In this document: positions 1-9,151 of the stretch, piece after piece | Position numbering within the stretch: position 1 is the first letter of the stretch | Layout of the letters: each line of letters opens with the position of its first letter | IMG/VR virus record: IMGVR_UViG_3300020281_000091 | Location: 1 to 30,385 of that record | Source of the DNA: a virus | Length of the DNA stretch: 30,385 nucleotides | Direction: 5' to 3' (one strand) | Made by a program: the position numbers and the translations under genes | Notes under the pieces: model-generated | Seen by the model: only the letters and a program-made list of their open reading frames with translations | What the model was told of the DNA's origin: nothing | The model's database searches: none

Positions 1-755
1 GCAAGATCAGCTGCAACTGCATTTACATCAGCTATATTTGTAGCAACTGTATTTACATTTGCTATAGAACCAGCAACTGTATTTATGTTTGTAGCATTAC
101 CAGCAACAGATGAAACATTTGATTGTATACCAGCAACAGTACTTACATTACTACTAATTCCAGCCACAGTAGAAACATTCGCATCTATACCAGCAACAGT
201 TGTTACATTGCTTGCTATACCAGCAACAGTATTAATATTTGTCGTAATGTCAGCAAGTGAGTTTACATTTGCAATAGTTGGTCCAGCTTCAGCTGCACCA
301 GTAGTTGCATTAAAACCTAGTACAGTACCTTTTCTACTTGCTTTTAATGGTAATACCATTGAAGCAGCATCATCATTATCATTTAATCTTACTGCTCTAT
401 CTATACGGTCTTGCTGATCATCAAACAAAGCTATGTTTCTATCAAGCTCTGTATTAAGTGTATCCATGTCAAAAGAACCAGATGTTGGAAAATCTGTTGT
501 TCTTTTAAAAGGAATATTTCTAAAGATAATAACAGTTCCAGATGATACTGCATTACCAGATGTCATAGTAATTGACCCAGTTTTATTAGTATTTTGGCTT
601 ACTGTATAATGTGTAGTAAGTGTTTTTGTTGTACCACCAACAACAACAACAAGATCTTCAGCATCAAAAAACTCAAAAGGTACTTGAAATGTTGATGTTG
701 ACGTACTTACTGTGTACGATATTCGTGGTGCATCATCTGTTAAATTTATAGCCAT
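1..755 (-). CDS. T7-type tail fibre protein, N-terminal part (runs off the left edge)
   Basis: The first 251 codons of a tail fibre are present; the C-terminal receptor-binding part lies beyond base 1. The N-terminus (APRISYTVSTSTSTFQVPF, then FFDAEDLVVVV) has the look of the T7 gp17 N-terminal domain that anchors fibres to the tail tube. A helical region with DRNIALFDDQQDRIDRAVRL follows at about residues 110-135. From about residue 173 the chain turns into decapeptide repeats of the form NVSTVAGIxx, typical of a trimeric fibre shaft. The start is the ATG at 755, with an AAGAGGT ribosome site about 11 bases upstream. It is the last gene of the late operon visible here, 41 bases after the 1272-aa virion protein. 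The role is fairly sure; the receptor cannot be judged. Confidence 0.85.
   Translation of the reverse strand, partial: MAINLTDDAPRISYTVSTSTSTFQVPFEFFDAEDLVVVVGGTTKTLTTHYTVSQNTNKTGSITMTSGNAVSSGTVIIFRNIPFKRTTDFPTSGSFDMDTLNTELDRNIALFDDQQDRIDRAVRLNDNDDAASMVLPLKASRKGTVLGFNATTGAAEAGPTIANVNSLADITTNINTVAGIASNVTTVAGIDANVSTVAGISSNVSTVAGIQSNVSSVAGNATNINTVAGSIANVNTVATNIADVNAVAADL
10..249 (-). repeat. 30-bp tandem coding repeats in the tail fibre
   Basis: On the plus strand the string CCAGCAACAGT (with variants) recurs every 30 bases. It encodes degenerate decapeptides NVxTVAGIxx, seen about seven times from residue 173 on. Copies nearest the window edge diverge (NVNTVATNIA, DVNAVAADL). The repeats may continue past base 1. 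Confidence 0.8.
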
Positions 756-796
756 AACTGAAATATACCTCTTGTTTAATATTAATCAATAAAAAA

Positions 797-3700
797 TTAC
801 CAACGACCTACTACTTTACCTATATCTTGCATATAGTTCTCCATCCACCATATCTTCATAAATGGAAAATTTCTTTGAAACCTTTTAACTCCTTCGTTAA
901 CTTCACCATTATAAAAGTCAACTAAGCCTCTTTTATATTCCCATGCCAATGATGGTGGCGCACCTAATATTTCAAGAGCAGCATCCATTGGTCTTTCTGA
1001 AGCATCTTTTGATATAAACTTTGGGCTTATAGGTGAGTTTTCAAAGTATCCTAAATTAGCACCAATAGATAAACCTCTATAAAACATATCAGAGTATATT
1101 GCAGCTAATCCAGAGTAATCAAATGTTCTAGCTATTTTATCAGCAGTAGACATATTATCTAACACATAAGATCTATTTCTATATCTTAATTGTAAACCCA
1201 TATAAGCTAAACCCATTGCCATAGTCAAACCCATAGCCTGATTCTTTAATGTATTTTGTGCTAAGCTTGCTGTTATTTTATTTGCTGCACCAAATGAATA
1301 TGACATAAAAGCAAAAGGCAAAGAAAATAAACCATTTTCAATTCTTGAATAACCTCTTACTGCTTTATCCTCAACCATACCGGGAACATATTGAGCAACT
1401 TTCCAAGGAACATAAAACACACCATCCATCAAAATAGGTTTGTCTGCTGGAGATGCCATAATTACTGTATTAAAAATACCAGCATTCATAGAATATCTAA
1501 ATTTATCTAATGTTTCACGTGAAACACCAGCATCTATCCATGCATCACTATTAGCTAAATACAAACCCTTTGGAGTATTTCTTTCTACTGGTGCTTTAGT
1601 TGCAATCTCTTTTATTTCTTTTGCACCTAAACCCATCTTAGCCATCATTTCTATAGTTTTTTGATCTGCTGATTTGTTGTAAATTTTAATAGCATCTTCT
1701 ACAATTTGATGCGCTCTTAATATAGATTCCATTCTTTTTGCAAGGTTTGTAGCTGGACCTAATAAGTTTGTTGAATAGAATAATGTTTTAGCTTTACCAG
1801 CAACTTTACTATATAACCCACGATCTATAGTTCTATTAGATAGATCATCTACTAATCTCAAGCCTTCCATATTTTTTAAAATATCTAAAGCTTCACCAGC
1901 ATATCTACCTTCTTTAGCATTAAGAGATATTTTCTGACCATCTAAAACACTAAAGCCCATCTTAAACCATGCACCAGCTTCTCTTTGCAAAGCTATTGCT
2001 GCATAGTCTGTAACTGTAGCAAACCCAGCAGAACCTAAGTAAGTTAAACCAGCAAGATCACTCAACACTTGTCTTATTCTTTGATTTAATGCAGTCGGAT
2101 CTTTAACGACATTACCTACAATTCTTTCATATAAAGCAGTAAAATCTCTTACAGTTGCTTGAGCTGTTTTTAATCCAGCAGTTTTAAAAGTTTCATTGTA
2201 TATATATTCTTGTACTTCTCTTAAACTTTTACCACCAAAAGTATCACGAAAATGATATTCTGGTGATACTCTTGTTGTATAGTTTTTCATTACACTTATT
2301 GGATTTTGCTCAATAAACTCCCAAACTTTAGAATTAGGTATATCTAAATTTCTATGTCTTGTGTGCTTTGAACTATAACCAGCAAAAGATTGTTCAAAGT
2401 TACCATCTGTTTCTCCTAATATCTTTGATACTGTAGCTTCTGCTCTTTGCCTTACACTCTTAGGATCAACTGGTAGTATTATCTGTTTACCTTTTTCATA
2501 AATATAAGGATTCTTTGAATACCAATCTTCAATAATATTTGTAAACTTTTCTCTCTTAGCAAGAATCATATCATGATTATAATACCTAGCATAAAAAGAC
2601 ATTTCATTCTTTGGCATAGCTACTGCTGGTTTTGTTTCTAAATCAGCTTTTAACTCATCAATCTTACTTTTGTATCTTTCTATTTGTAATTTATTATAAT
2701 CAAGATCACCCTTAATAGGTGGTTGTGTTTGTAAATAATCTACTCTTGCTTGCAATCTTAGGATGTCATTTTTAATACCTTTATTGGTACCAATCATGTT
2801 AACACTTACTAATCTTTCTTCCCATTCTTTCCAGAAGTTTTCAAAGACACGAACAGCTTTCATCTCATTTGCAGTAGCACCATTAAAATCTCTAAACACC
2901 ATACGTCTATTAACATTCTTCATCCAATCATCAAAAGATCTTGCACCCCATATTCTATAATCTAAAGCTGATGTTACTTTCTTCTTTGCATCTTGTGCAT
3001 ATATATCCATCATTTCATCATAGACTCTAGCCCACTTGCCATGATCTGTATTTGACTTAATATGAACAGAAAAGTTTGATGCAATACCTAATGAGTTCTT
3101 TTGCATCTTCATACCCATATCACTAGCAAGATCAGCAATAATACCTTTTACTTCATCTGGTACTTTGTCATTCATAATAGGTCTTTTGAATGGAGTAGTT
3201 ATTGCTTTGTAAGCCCATGAATTTAAAAAAGCACCAGATGCAGTAGTATCAAATGAATTAGCATTTGATAAAGTAGGTATATCACTTATGTTTACTTTTG
3301 TTTTTACACCATCACGAAAAACAGAATACTCAGATATACTTCTTTCTTCTCTTAAAAAATTAAGAGCAAGATTATCTATCCTATCTTCATAGGCAGACAA
3401 TCTTTCATAAGGTAATCTAGGATTTGTACTATGATGTAGCTCATGTAATAAAACAAACTTTGCATACTCGTCTTTATTATTAAGTATTTTTATATGTTTT
3501 ATCTTATTCATATGATGGCTGTATTGAATCTTATCTATTGTTCCATCATCTAAAGCTTGTTTTAATTTAGCTTTGTAATCAGCTATTGCTGCTTTACTTT
3601 TAGTTTTACTTCTAAAATCTTTATAGCTTTTATTTATAAGATCTTTATTGAGATAAATATTATTATTATCTCGAGAAAACATACCTAATATTCTACCTTG

Positions 3701-4615
3701 TACACCTCTTTGCTTTAGATATTCATCTACTATTTTTTGATCTGTAATTATTTTATTTATATTAAAACCTTTGAATATATCTGTGAGTTCATCATCTGAC
3801 ATATTTAAAATAGATTTACCACTTGAAGATGTTATCTTAACATTCTCCATAAGTTCACCATGTAATTTACCACTGCTATCATAGTAAATTGGATCATCAG
3901 AAAATTTACCAATAGAAACCATTGAAGATGAAACATCATTGTAAATGGATTTTCTAGCTTGATTAGTTAATAGATTAGATATTCCTTTACCAACACCAGC
4001 AAGCGTACTACTAAACAACATAGATGCACCAGTAGTATAAACACCTTCTATTGGTTTCACAGTTGGATCAGCATACACTCGACCAGCTTCAAGTGGTGCA
4101 ACAACACCACCACTCATTATTGCACCTTTTCTTATGGCATCATAAATACTTTTACTTCTTAATACTGGAAGAAAAATAGTTGCAACATTAATAGGATCAG
4201 CTACTAAAGAAATAAAATATGTTCCATAGCTAGTGTTTTCGATTATCTTATGTTGTTCATTTCTTAAATTCATTTGTTCTATTTGACCTAACAAATGAGA
4301 TTTACTTCTTGAAAATATCAAATCTGGTTTTATAGATTGGTTTGCTTTGTTATTTAAAGCATCAATAACTTCTGGATCTTGTGAAGTAAGTGCATTGAAC
4401 ATTACAGATGATGGTTCATTATAAGCTTTTTGAGAATAGTTAGAATAATTTTCTACCTCAAATAACATTGATCCATAACTTATGCCAAGCATAGCTGGTA
4501 TGCTTTCACTCAACGGACTTTTTGGTGGTACATAAAGGCTATATGAATCGTTTTGATCTAAATCTAATCTTTGTGTAGGAACTAAACTTTTAAGAACATC
4601 TTTGCCATATTCCAT
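797..4615 (-). CDS. Large internal virion (ejection) protein with an HELHH metallopeptidase-like motif
   Basis: A 1272-residue protein in the position of T7 gp16-like internal virion proteins, between the second large internal protein and the tail fibre. Its size, alanine/glycine-rich C-terminal hydrophobic stretches (for example MGLTMAMGLAYMGLQL) and helical, charged body fit a protein ejected with the DNA to bridge the cell envelope. Residues 391-395 read HELHH, preceded by KFVLL, with a glutamate in SAYEDRID about 15 residues further on. This is the pattern of a zinc peptidase helix (HExxH plus downstream Glu). I saw no SLT-type lysozyme motif. Its ATG lies one base after the stop of the upstream gene and lacks a strong Shine-Dalgarno, so it is probably translated by coupling. 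The virion assignment rests mainly on gene order; the enzyme activity is inference. Confidence 0.7.
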   Translation of the reverse strand: MEYGKDVLKSLVPTQRLDLDQNDSYSLYVPPKSPLSESIPAMLGISYGSMLFEVENYSNYSQKAYNEPSSVMFNALTSQDPEVIDALNNKANQSIKPDLIFSRSKSHLLGQIEQMNLRNEQHKIIENTSYGTYFISLVADPINVATIFLPVLRSKSIYDAIRKGAIMSGGVVAPLEAGRVYADPTVKPIEGVYTTGASMLFSSTLAGVGKGISNLLTNQARKSIYNDVSSSMVSIGKFSDDPIYYDSSGKLHGELMENVKITSSSGKSILNMSDDELTDIFKGFNINKIITDQKIVDEYLKQRGVQGRILGMFSRDNNNIYLNKDLINKSYKDFRSKTKSKAAIADYKAKLKQALDDGTIDKIQYSHHMNKIKHIKILNNKDEYAKFVLLHELHHSTNPRLPYERLSAYEDRIDNLALNFLREERSISEYSVFRDGVKTKVNISDIPTLSNANSFDTTASGAFLNSWAYKAITTPFKRPIMNDKVPDEVKGIIADLASDMGMKMQKNSLGIASNFSVHIKSNTDHGKWARVYDEMMDIYAQDAKKKVTSALDYRIWGARSFDDWMKNVNRRMVFRDFNGATANEMKAVRVFENFWKEWEERLVSVNMIGTNKGIKNDILRLQARVDYLQTQPPIKGDLDYNKLQIERYKSKIDELKADLETKPAVAMPKNEMSFYARYYNHDMILAKREKFTNIIEDWYSKNPYIYEKGKQIILPVDPKSVRQRAEATVSKILGETDGNFEQSFAGYSSKHTRHRNLDIPNSKVWEFIEQNPISVMKNYTTRVSPEYHFRDTFGGKSLREVQEYIYNETFKTAGLKTAQATVRDFTALYERIVGNVVKDPTALNQRIRQVLSDLAGLTYLGSAGFATVTDYAAIALQREAGAWFKMGFSVLDGQKISLNAKEGRYAGEALDILKNMEGLRLVDDLSNRTIDRGLYSKVAGKAKTLFYSTNLLGPATNLAKRMESILRAHQIVEDAIKIYNKSADQKTIEMMAKMGLGAKEIKEIATKAPVERNTPKGLYLANSDAWIDAGVSRETLDKFRYSMNAGIFNTVIMASPADKPILMDGVFYVPWKVAQYVPGMVEDKAVRGYSRIENGLFSLPFAFMSYSFGAANKITASLAQNTLKNQAMGLTMAMGLAYMGLQLRYRNRSYVLDNMSTADKIARTFDYSGLAAIYSDMFYRGLSIGANLGYFENSPISPKFISKDASERPMDAALEILGAPPSLAWEYKRGLVDFYNGEVNEGVKRFQRNFPFMKIWWMENYMQDIGKVVGRW

Positions 4616-4616
4616 A

Positions 4617-7600
4617 TTATTTACCTAAAAGTTTTTCAATTTCTAAATATAACTCTTCTGGTAATTCATTTGTATCTGGTGGCTTACCAAAAGAGTTGTA
4701 ACCTGGCAAAATATCATCATCACCAATAGAATGTAAATTGTTTATATTATTACGAAGCTCATCTACATCTTCACCAATCTGACCAAAGGTATTTTTATAC
4801 TCAATAAGTCTATTAAACTTTTCTAAATTCCTTTTGTCGATTCTTTCAATCTGTATTTCTTCAAGTCTTTTTTCAGTTTCCTCAAGAGATAATTCTAATC
4901 TAGGTCTAAACTTATACATCATGTTACCATAGTCATAATCAGAAATAATCTTTTTATTTTTCTGATGTATCTTCTTTAGATTTTTATTATTTATTTTTAT
5001 AGCATCAAGCTTATTAAAATTTCTTGCAATCTGAAGAGGATTAACTGTTAGTGTATCTTGAGTTAAGTATGAGTGATTATCTAGTATTGTTTGAGCTTGT
5101 TGAGCATTTGTACCAATATTAGCCCACTTTTCTTTCTGGCTAAAATACCACATTTCAGCTTCAGCTGGAGATAAAAAAGATGGATACTCATGATGCTTTG
5201 TTTCAGTTCTATCAATTCTTTTTAATAAAGCTATAACATCATCTTCTGTTTGTGTAGGCATAACTCTACCATCCCAAAATGTAGGAAGTAGGAAATGCAA
5301 CTCAACACCACCAGAATTAATACCTATAGTTGTTGCAGCAACAGTAACTGTTTCACTATAGTTTGTCTGTGCTTGTCCATTTGCTATTGTTGTATAATGA
5401 TGTTTAGTTAATAAATCTAATTCATTTGTTTGACTTATACCACCTAAAGGCATGGGTGTATTTGCCTCTGGTGTCTTAAAGAAAATACCAAAGTTCTCTG
5501 CTGTTCTTATTGAAAGAGCTGGATCTTCATATTCAAAACCATCAGCTAATTCACTTACCATTGTTTGAGGAATAGCATTATATGATCTATTTGGAGATAA
5601 AAATATTTCAATAACATTTTCTTTGTTATAATCAGATTTTGAAGCATATAATTTATTACCAAATTTAACAGCAAAACCATCTTCAAAAATAGGATTATTA
5701 GTATATTCAAATTGATTATTTAAAAAAGGTAATACTGTTTCTAATATAATACTATCTTTTGTTGCTTCTCTTAAATTTTTATCAGGGATAATTTTTGGCA
5801 AAGCATACCTTGTCATATTTTGACCACTAGGTGTATTAAAGTTTTCTAATACTTCATTGCTAAATAACCAGTTATCTTTATATCTTTTCTCAAGAAAATT
5901 ATTTAAACCAGCTATATCTTGAAATATTCCAAGTGCTGAAGCAACTGGTATCTCATTATCCAACATCCTAAAAAAGTCTGGATCAGATAATCTATTAATA
6001 CCTTTAACACCAAGAACCGATTGAATGTGATCTTCATAACTTTCATTCTTTAATTCTTTTTTAAATAATTTAACAAACTCATCAATATTTTTCATATTGT
6101 TTTTAGCCAATGTAAGATTTGAAACTATTTGTGAAAAATCAACATTCTCATCTTGCATAGTAAAATCAGCAACAGCTAATAATCTCATTATATCTGCATC
6201 ATTCTTAAATCTGGTAGGAATAATATTCATGTTTACCCCATTATCACCAGTAGGAAATGATTTTAAATTTGCTAGAAACCCAAAAATATAAGATAAGTCT
6301 TTTTCAAATTTTGGATTATTTGGTTCTTCTGCTAATTGTTTTACAAGATTAAATAATCCTTCACTTACATTATCATTTGCTAGCATACTGTAAGTTCTTG
6401 GATCTTCAGCAAACTCTAAACTTAAAAAGTAATTATCTAAATCAGTGTCATTACCACCATCAAGCAAAACCTTTTTAAAAATATCATCAATGGTTTTACC
6501 ATTAACACCTTTTTGAATACCAGTATGATAATCTACATAATCTTTGATATTTAGTAATTTCTTTCTTTGCTCTTCCAAATCACTTTTAAAATTACCAATA
6601 ATATCTTTAAAAAAACTTTTAAAATTTGTTGCATCAACATTATATATCTTTTGAATAGTATTATAAGCATTCATTAGATTTTCTGGTACTGGTATTTTAG
6701 AATTACCAGATTCCATAAAATCTTGTAATGCTTCTAAATGACTAAGCTTTACATTTACATTTTTTCCATACTGGTCAACTACACCAAAAGAAATAAGTTC
6801 ATTACTTATAAGATGTTTAGCTACATCACTCTTTAACTCATTTTCAAGTGATATTGATTTATCTATAGTTAAAATAGATTTATTATTATAGATACCTTGT
6901 ATCTCTCTAGCATCTCTTAACTCAGCTATTAGAACATTAACATCTGATGAAATACCACGACCCTCTTTGATACCTTGTATTATATTATTTTTAATTTCAC
7001 TATAACGAGTTAACAAAGAATTTTCTGCTTCATGTCTTGCTATTCTTTGTTTAACCTCTAGTTCTTTTATTTTCTTTTGTGCAATTTCTTTTTCAAAATT
7101 CAATCTTCTTTGCATATTGGTATCAAAGGCTTGAAACTCTTGACTGATATTAAAATTTTTAATTACAGTATCTGGACTTGGAACTTTTGTTAATAATTCC
7201 CTCAACATATCTGTTGAATTTTTGCCTAACAAATTTTGATTTACATTATTTGCTGATACCTTGCCAGATAAAATATCCGTTACATGATTCTTAACATCTA
7301 TCAAATATTGTGAATCTGCATTTGTTGGAATTGTTTTAGATAGATCACTTATTACTTTAGAAAAAATATTATTAACTACATCACCTTTTAGTTTATTTAT
7401 ATCTGTTCGTGTAGTTTTTCCTTCATTTTTAGTATAACCTAATGCACCATCTGATGTTATATACTTTTGTTGATTCTCTTCATTTTTCTCTTCTAGTTCT
7501 TCTATACGTTCAAAAATATCAGCAACACTTATTGTACCTTCTATTATCTTTTGAGCAAAAGTTACTTTATTTGTATTTATTTGATATTGAATATTATTAT

Positions 7601-8702
7601 ATGTATCTAAAGATTTTAGCTGATTTTGTTTTTTAATATTTGCGTTTTTTTTGTCTAAATCTTCAGCTGCTCGTTTTGCTGCATCATTTCTTATTGATTC
7701 ACGCAAACCTTTATCTGCTCTATATATTGTTAACAACTCTTTTATCATTTTTTGATCTGGATTTATTTGTGTTAACATACTTACAAACTCTCTTGCTTCT
7801 AATGGAAGTTCTTTAACATCTTCACCACTAGCAATAGACAAAGCAAATATATCAGAGTTTACAACACTGTTTGCAAGATTTGGAAGATCTAATATATTTC
7901 CTAGCTTACCACTTAAATAAAAGAATACTCCTTGTCTTGCTGTATTAAGGACTTCTTCTTGAGTAACTATCTTGCTTTTTATTAAGTTTGTTTTACTAGA
8001 TAAATATCCATCTACAAAATCCTCAACAAATTTAGGTGGCATATCATTACTTCTTGTTCGAAACTTTGTATCAGGATTTTCATAATCTTCATCTAATTGT
8101 CTAAGACCAGAATTGTACATCATTTCAAGAAATTCATTATCTTGTTTTTTATTTAGTTCATTAGCTTTTGCTATACTATTGTTATAAATATTATTCTTTA
8201 TATGTGCAGAATATGCTTTAGCTTGATTAATACCCATCTCTCTTGCAAACTCTTTAAATTTGCCTTGAGCATTATCAACAACTTTAGAAGTATAATTTAA
8301 AAAATCTGATTCAAACTTTGCAACATTAAGTTTGTTTTTATTGTAAAGTTCTTGTGCTTTAGATTTATAATCAGCTTCTATACTCTCAAAAAATCTTTGA
8401 TCGACTACAGCACGAAAAGCATCCATTGCTATATCACCATAACCATCTGGTAATGAGTAAGCTTCTGGCATACCAGTTTTTGGATTAATACCTATTACTT
8501 GTTCTATCGGAACAGACAAACCAAACTCTGTACCTTTTTTCTTAGCCTCTTCACCAGCTGCTCTAAAAAAAGTATTAGATGTTTGAGCAAAAGATTCTGA
8601 TATTCTATTCAAAGAATTTGCAGCAGTATTAGCACCACTTACATTAATACCAATATTAGGAATACCAACTTTGCTTTTATATACTTTTATTCCGTTTGCC
8701 AT
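4617..8702 (-). CDS. Large internal virion protein (1361 aa)
   Basis: A very long, charged, Asn/Lys-rich protein with long helical stretches, including a probable coiled coil around the RRLNFEKEIAQKKIKELEVK segment. It lies between a gp14-like small internal protein and the 1272-aa protein, the place where T7-like phages encode ejection/core proteins (gp15/gp16 position). The C-terminal third includes a more conserved-looking segment (ELHFLLPTFWDGRVMP, then FLSPAEAEMWYFSQKEKW). I recognise no enzymatic motif; in particular I see no transglycosylase Glu motif. The gene starts two bases after the upstream stop and ends one base before the next ATG, so the three internal-protein genes look translationally coupled. 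Function is by position and size only. Confidence 0.65.
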   Translation of the reverse strand: MANGIKVYKSKVGIPNIGINVSGANTAANSLNRISESFAQTSNTFFRAAGEEAKKKGTEFGLSVPIEQVIGINPKTGMPEAYSLPDGYGDIAMDAFRAVVDQRFFESIEADYKSKAQELYNKNKLNVAKFESDFLNYTSKVVDNAQGKFKEFAREMGINQAKAYSAHIKNNIYNNSIAKANELNKKQDNEFLEMMYNSGLRQLDEDYENPDTKFRTRSNDMPPKFVEDFVDGYLSSKTNLIKSKIVTQEEVLNTARQGVFFYLSGKLGNILDLPNLANSVVNSDIFALSIASGEDVKELPLEAREFVSMLTQINPDQKMIKELLTIYRADKGLRESIRNDAAKRAAEDLDKKNANIKKQNQLKSLDTYNNIQYQINTNKVTFAQKIIEGTISVADIFERIEELEEKNEENQQKYITSDGALGYTKNEGKTTRTDINKLKGDVVNNIFSKVISDLSKTIPTNADSQYLIDVKNHVTDILSGKVSANNVNQNLLGKNSTDMLRELLTKVPSPDTVIKNFNISQEFQAFDTNMQRRLNFEKEIAQKKIKELEVKQRIARHEAENSLLTRYSEIKNNIIQGIKEGRGISSDVNVLIAELRDAREIQGIYNNKSILTIDKSISLENELKSDVAKHLISNELISFGVVDQYGKNVNVKLSHLEALQDFMESGNSKIPVPENLMNAYNTIQKIYNVDATNFKSFFKDIIGNFKSDLEEQRKKLLNIKDYVDYHTGIQKGVNGKTIDDIFKKVLLDGGNDTDLDNYFLSLEFAEDPRTYSMLANDNVSEGLFNLVKQLAEEPNNPKFEKDLSYIFGFLANLKSFPTGDNGVNMNIIPTRFKNDADIMRLLAVADFTMQDENVDFSQIVSNLTLAKNNMKNIDEFVKLFKKELKNESYEDHIQSVLGVKGINRLSDPDFFRMLDNEIPVASALGIFQDIAGLNNFLEKRYKDNWLFSNEVLENFNTPSGQNMTRYALPKIIPDKNLREATKDSIILETVLPFLNNQFEYTNNPIFEDGFAVKFGNKLYASKSDYNKENVIEIFLSPNRSYNAIPQTMVSELADGFEYEDPALSIRTAENFGIFFKTPEANTPMPLGGISQTNELDLLTKHHYTTIANGQAQTNYSETVTVAATTIGINSGGVELHFLLPTFWDGRVMPTQTEDDVIALLKRIDRTETKHHEYPSFLSPAEAEMWYFSQKEKWANIGTNAQQAQTILDNHSYLTQDTLTVNPLQIARNFNKLDAIKINNKNLKKIHQKNKKIISDYDYGNMMYKFRPRLELSLEETEKRLEEIQIERIDKRNLEKFNRLIEYKNTFGQIGEDVDELRNNINNLHSIGDDDILPGYNSFGKPPDTNELPEELYLEIEKLLGK

Positions 8703-8704
8703 TA

Positions 8705-9151
8705 TTAACTCTTCGTTAGTTTATACTGATAAGCCATACCGATTGCATTGTTTATTCCAGTAGTGATAGATGCAAACTCTTCATATCTACCAGATCTTTG
8801 TATCTCTGCTTCTCTTGCTTTTAAAAGATAATCCTGAGTTAATGATCTATAACCAAGTCTATTGGTATCTTGTGCTAATTTTGTTGCAGATGCTTTAAAA
8901 CCAGCTTTTGCAGAACTATCATAACCTCTTTGTGCAATACCCATCCAAGCTTCTGATGTATTCATAAAATCCATATACTCATCTATTCTTGCATTATGTT
9001 CTGCAAGTGCTTGTATTTCTGCATTTTGTCTTTCTAGTTTTGTATCATAAGCAGCTTGCTTTGCTTTTCTTCTTGCTTCTTTTCCAGCAGCAAAACCAGA
9101 AAGCAAACTAAAACCACCACTTACTAATGCTAATGCTAATAATGGATTCAT
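8705..9151 (-). CDS. Small internal virion protein, gp14-like
   Basis: 148 residues. A hydrophobic, glycine-rich N-terminus (MNPLLALALVSGGFSLLSGF) is followed by a charged helical region rich in Ala, Lys and Glu (KEARRKAKQAAYDTKLERQN). This layout is usual for the T7 gp14-class protein that first enters the outer membrane during ejection. The ATG overlaps the stop of the nozzle gene as TAATG, and the next large internal protein follows after two bases. It could also be called internal virion protein B. Assignment is by layout, size and position. Confidence 0.65.
   Translation of the reverse strand: MNPLLALALVSGGFSLLSGFAAGKEARRKAKQAAYDTKLERQNAEIQALAEHNARIDEYMDFMNTSEAWMGIAQRGYDSSAKAGFKASATKLAQDTNRLGYRSLTQDYLLKAREAEIQRSGRYEEFASITTGINNAIGMAYQYKLTKS

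Noticed and set aside
85-417. Plus-strand ORF of 110 codons opposite the tail fibre
   Set aside because: It is the shadow of the fibre repeats on the other strand; the repeated IPATV pattern is the reverse reading of the NVSTVAGI repeats.
4617-8702. Lytic transglycosylase domain in the 1361-aa internal protein
   Set aside because: I looked for the catalytic Glu-Ser context of SLT domains and found nothing convincing.
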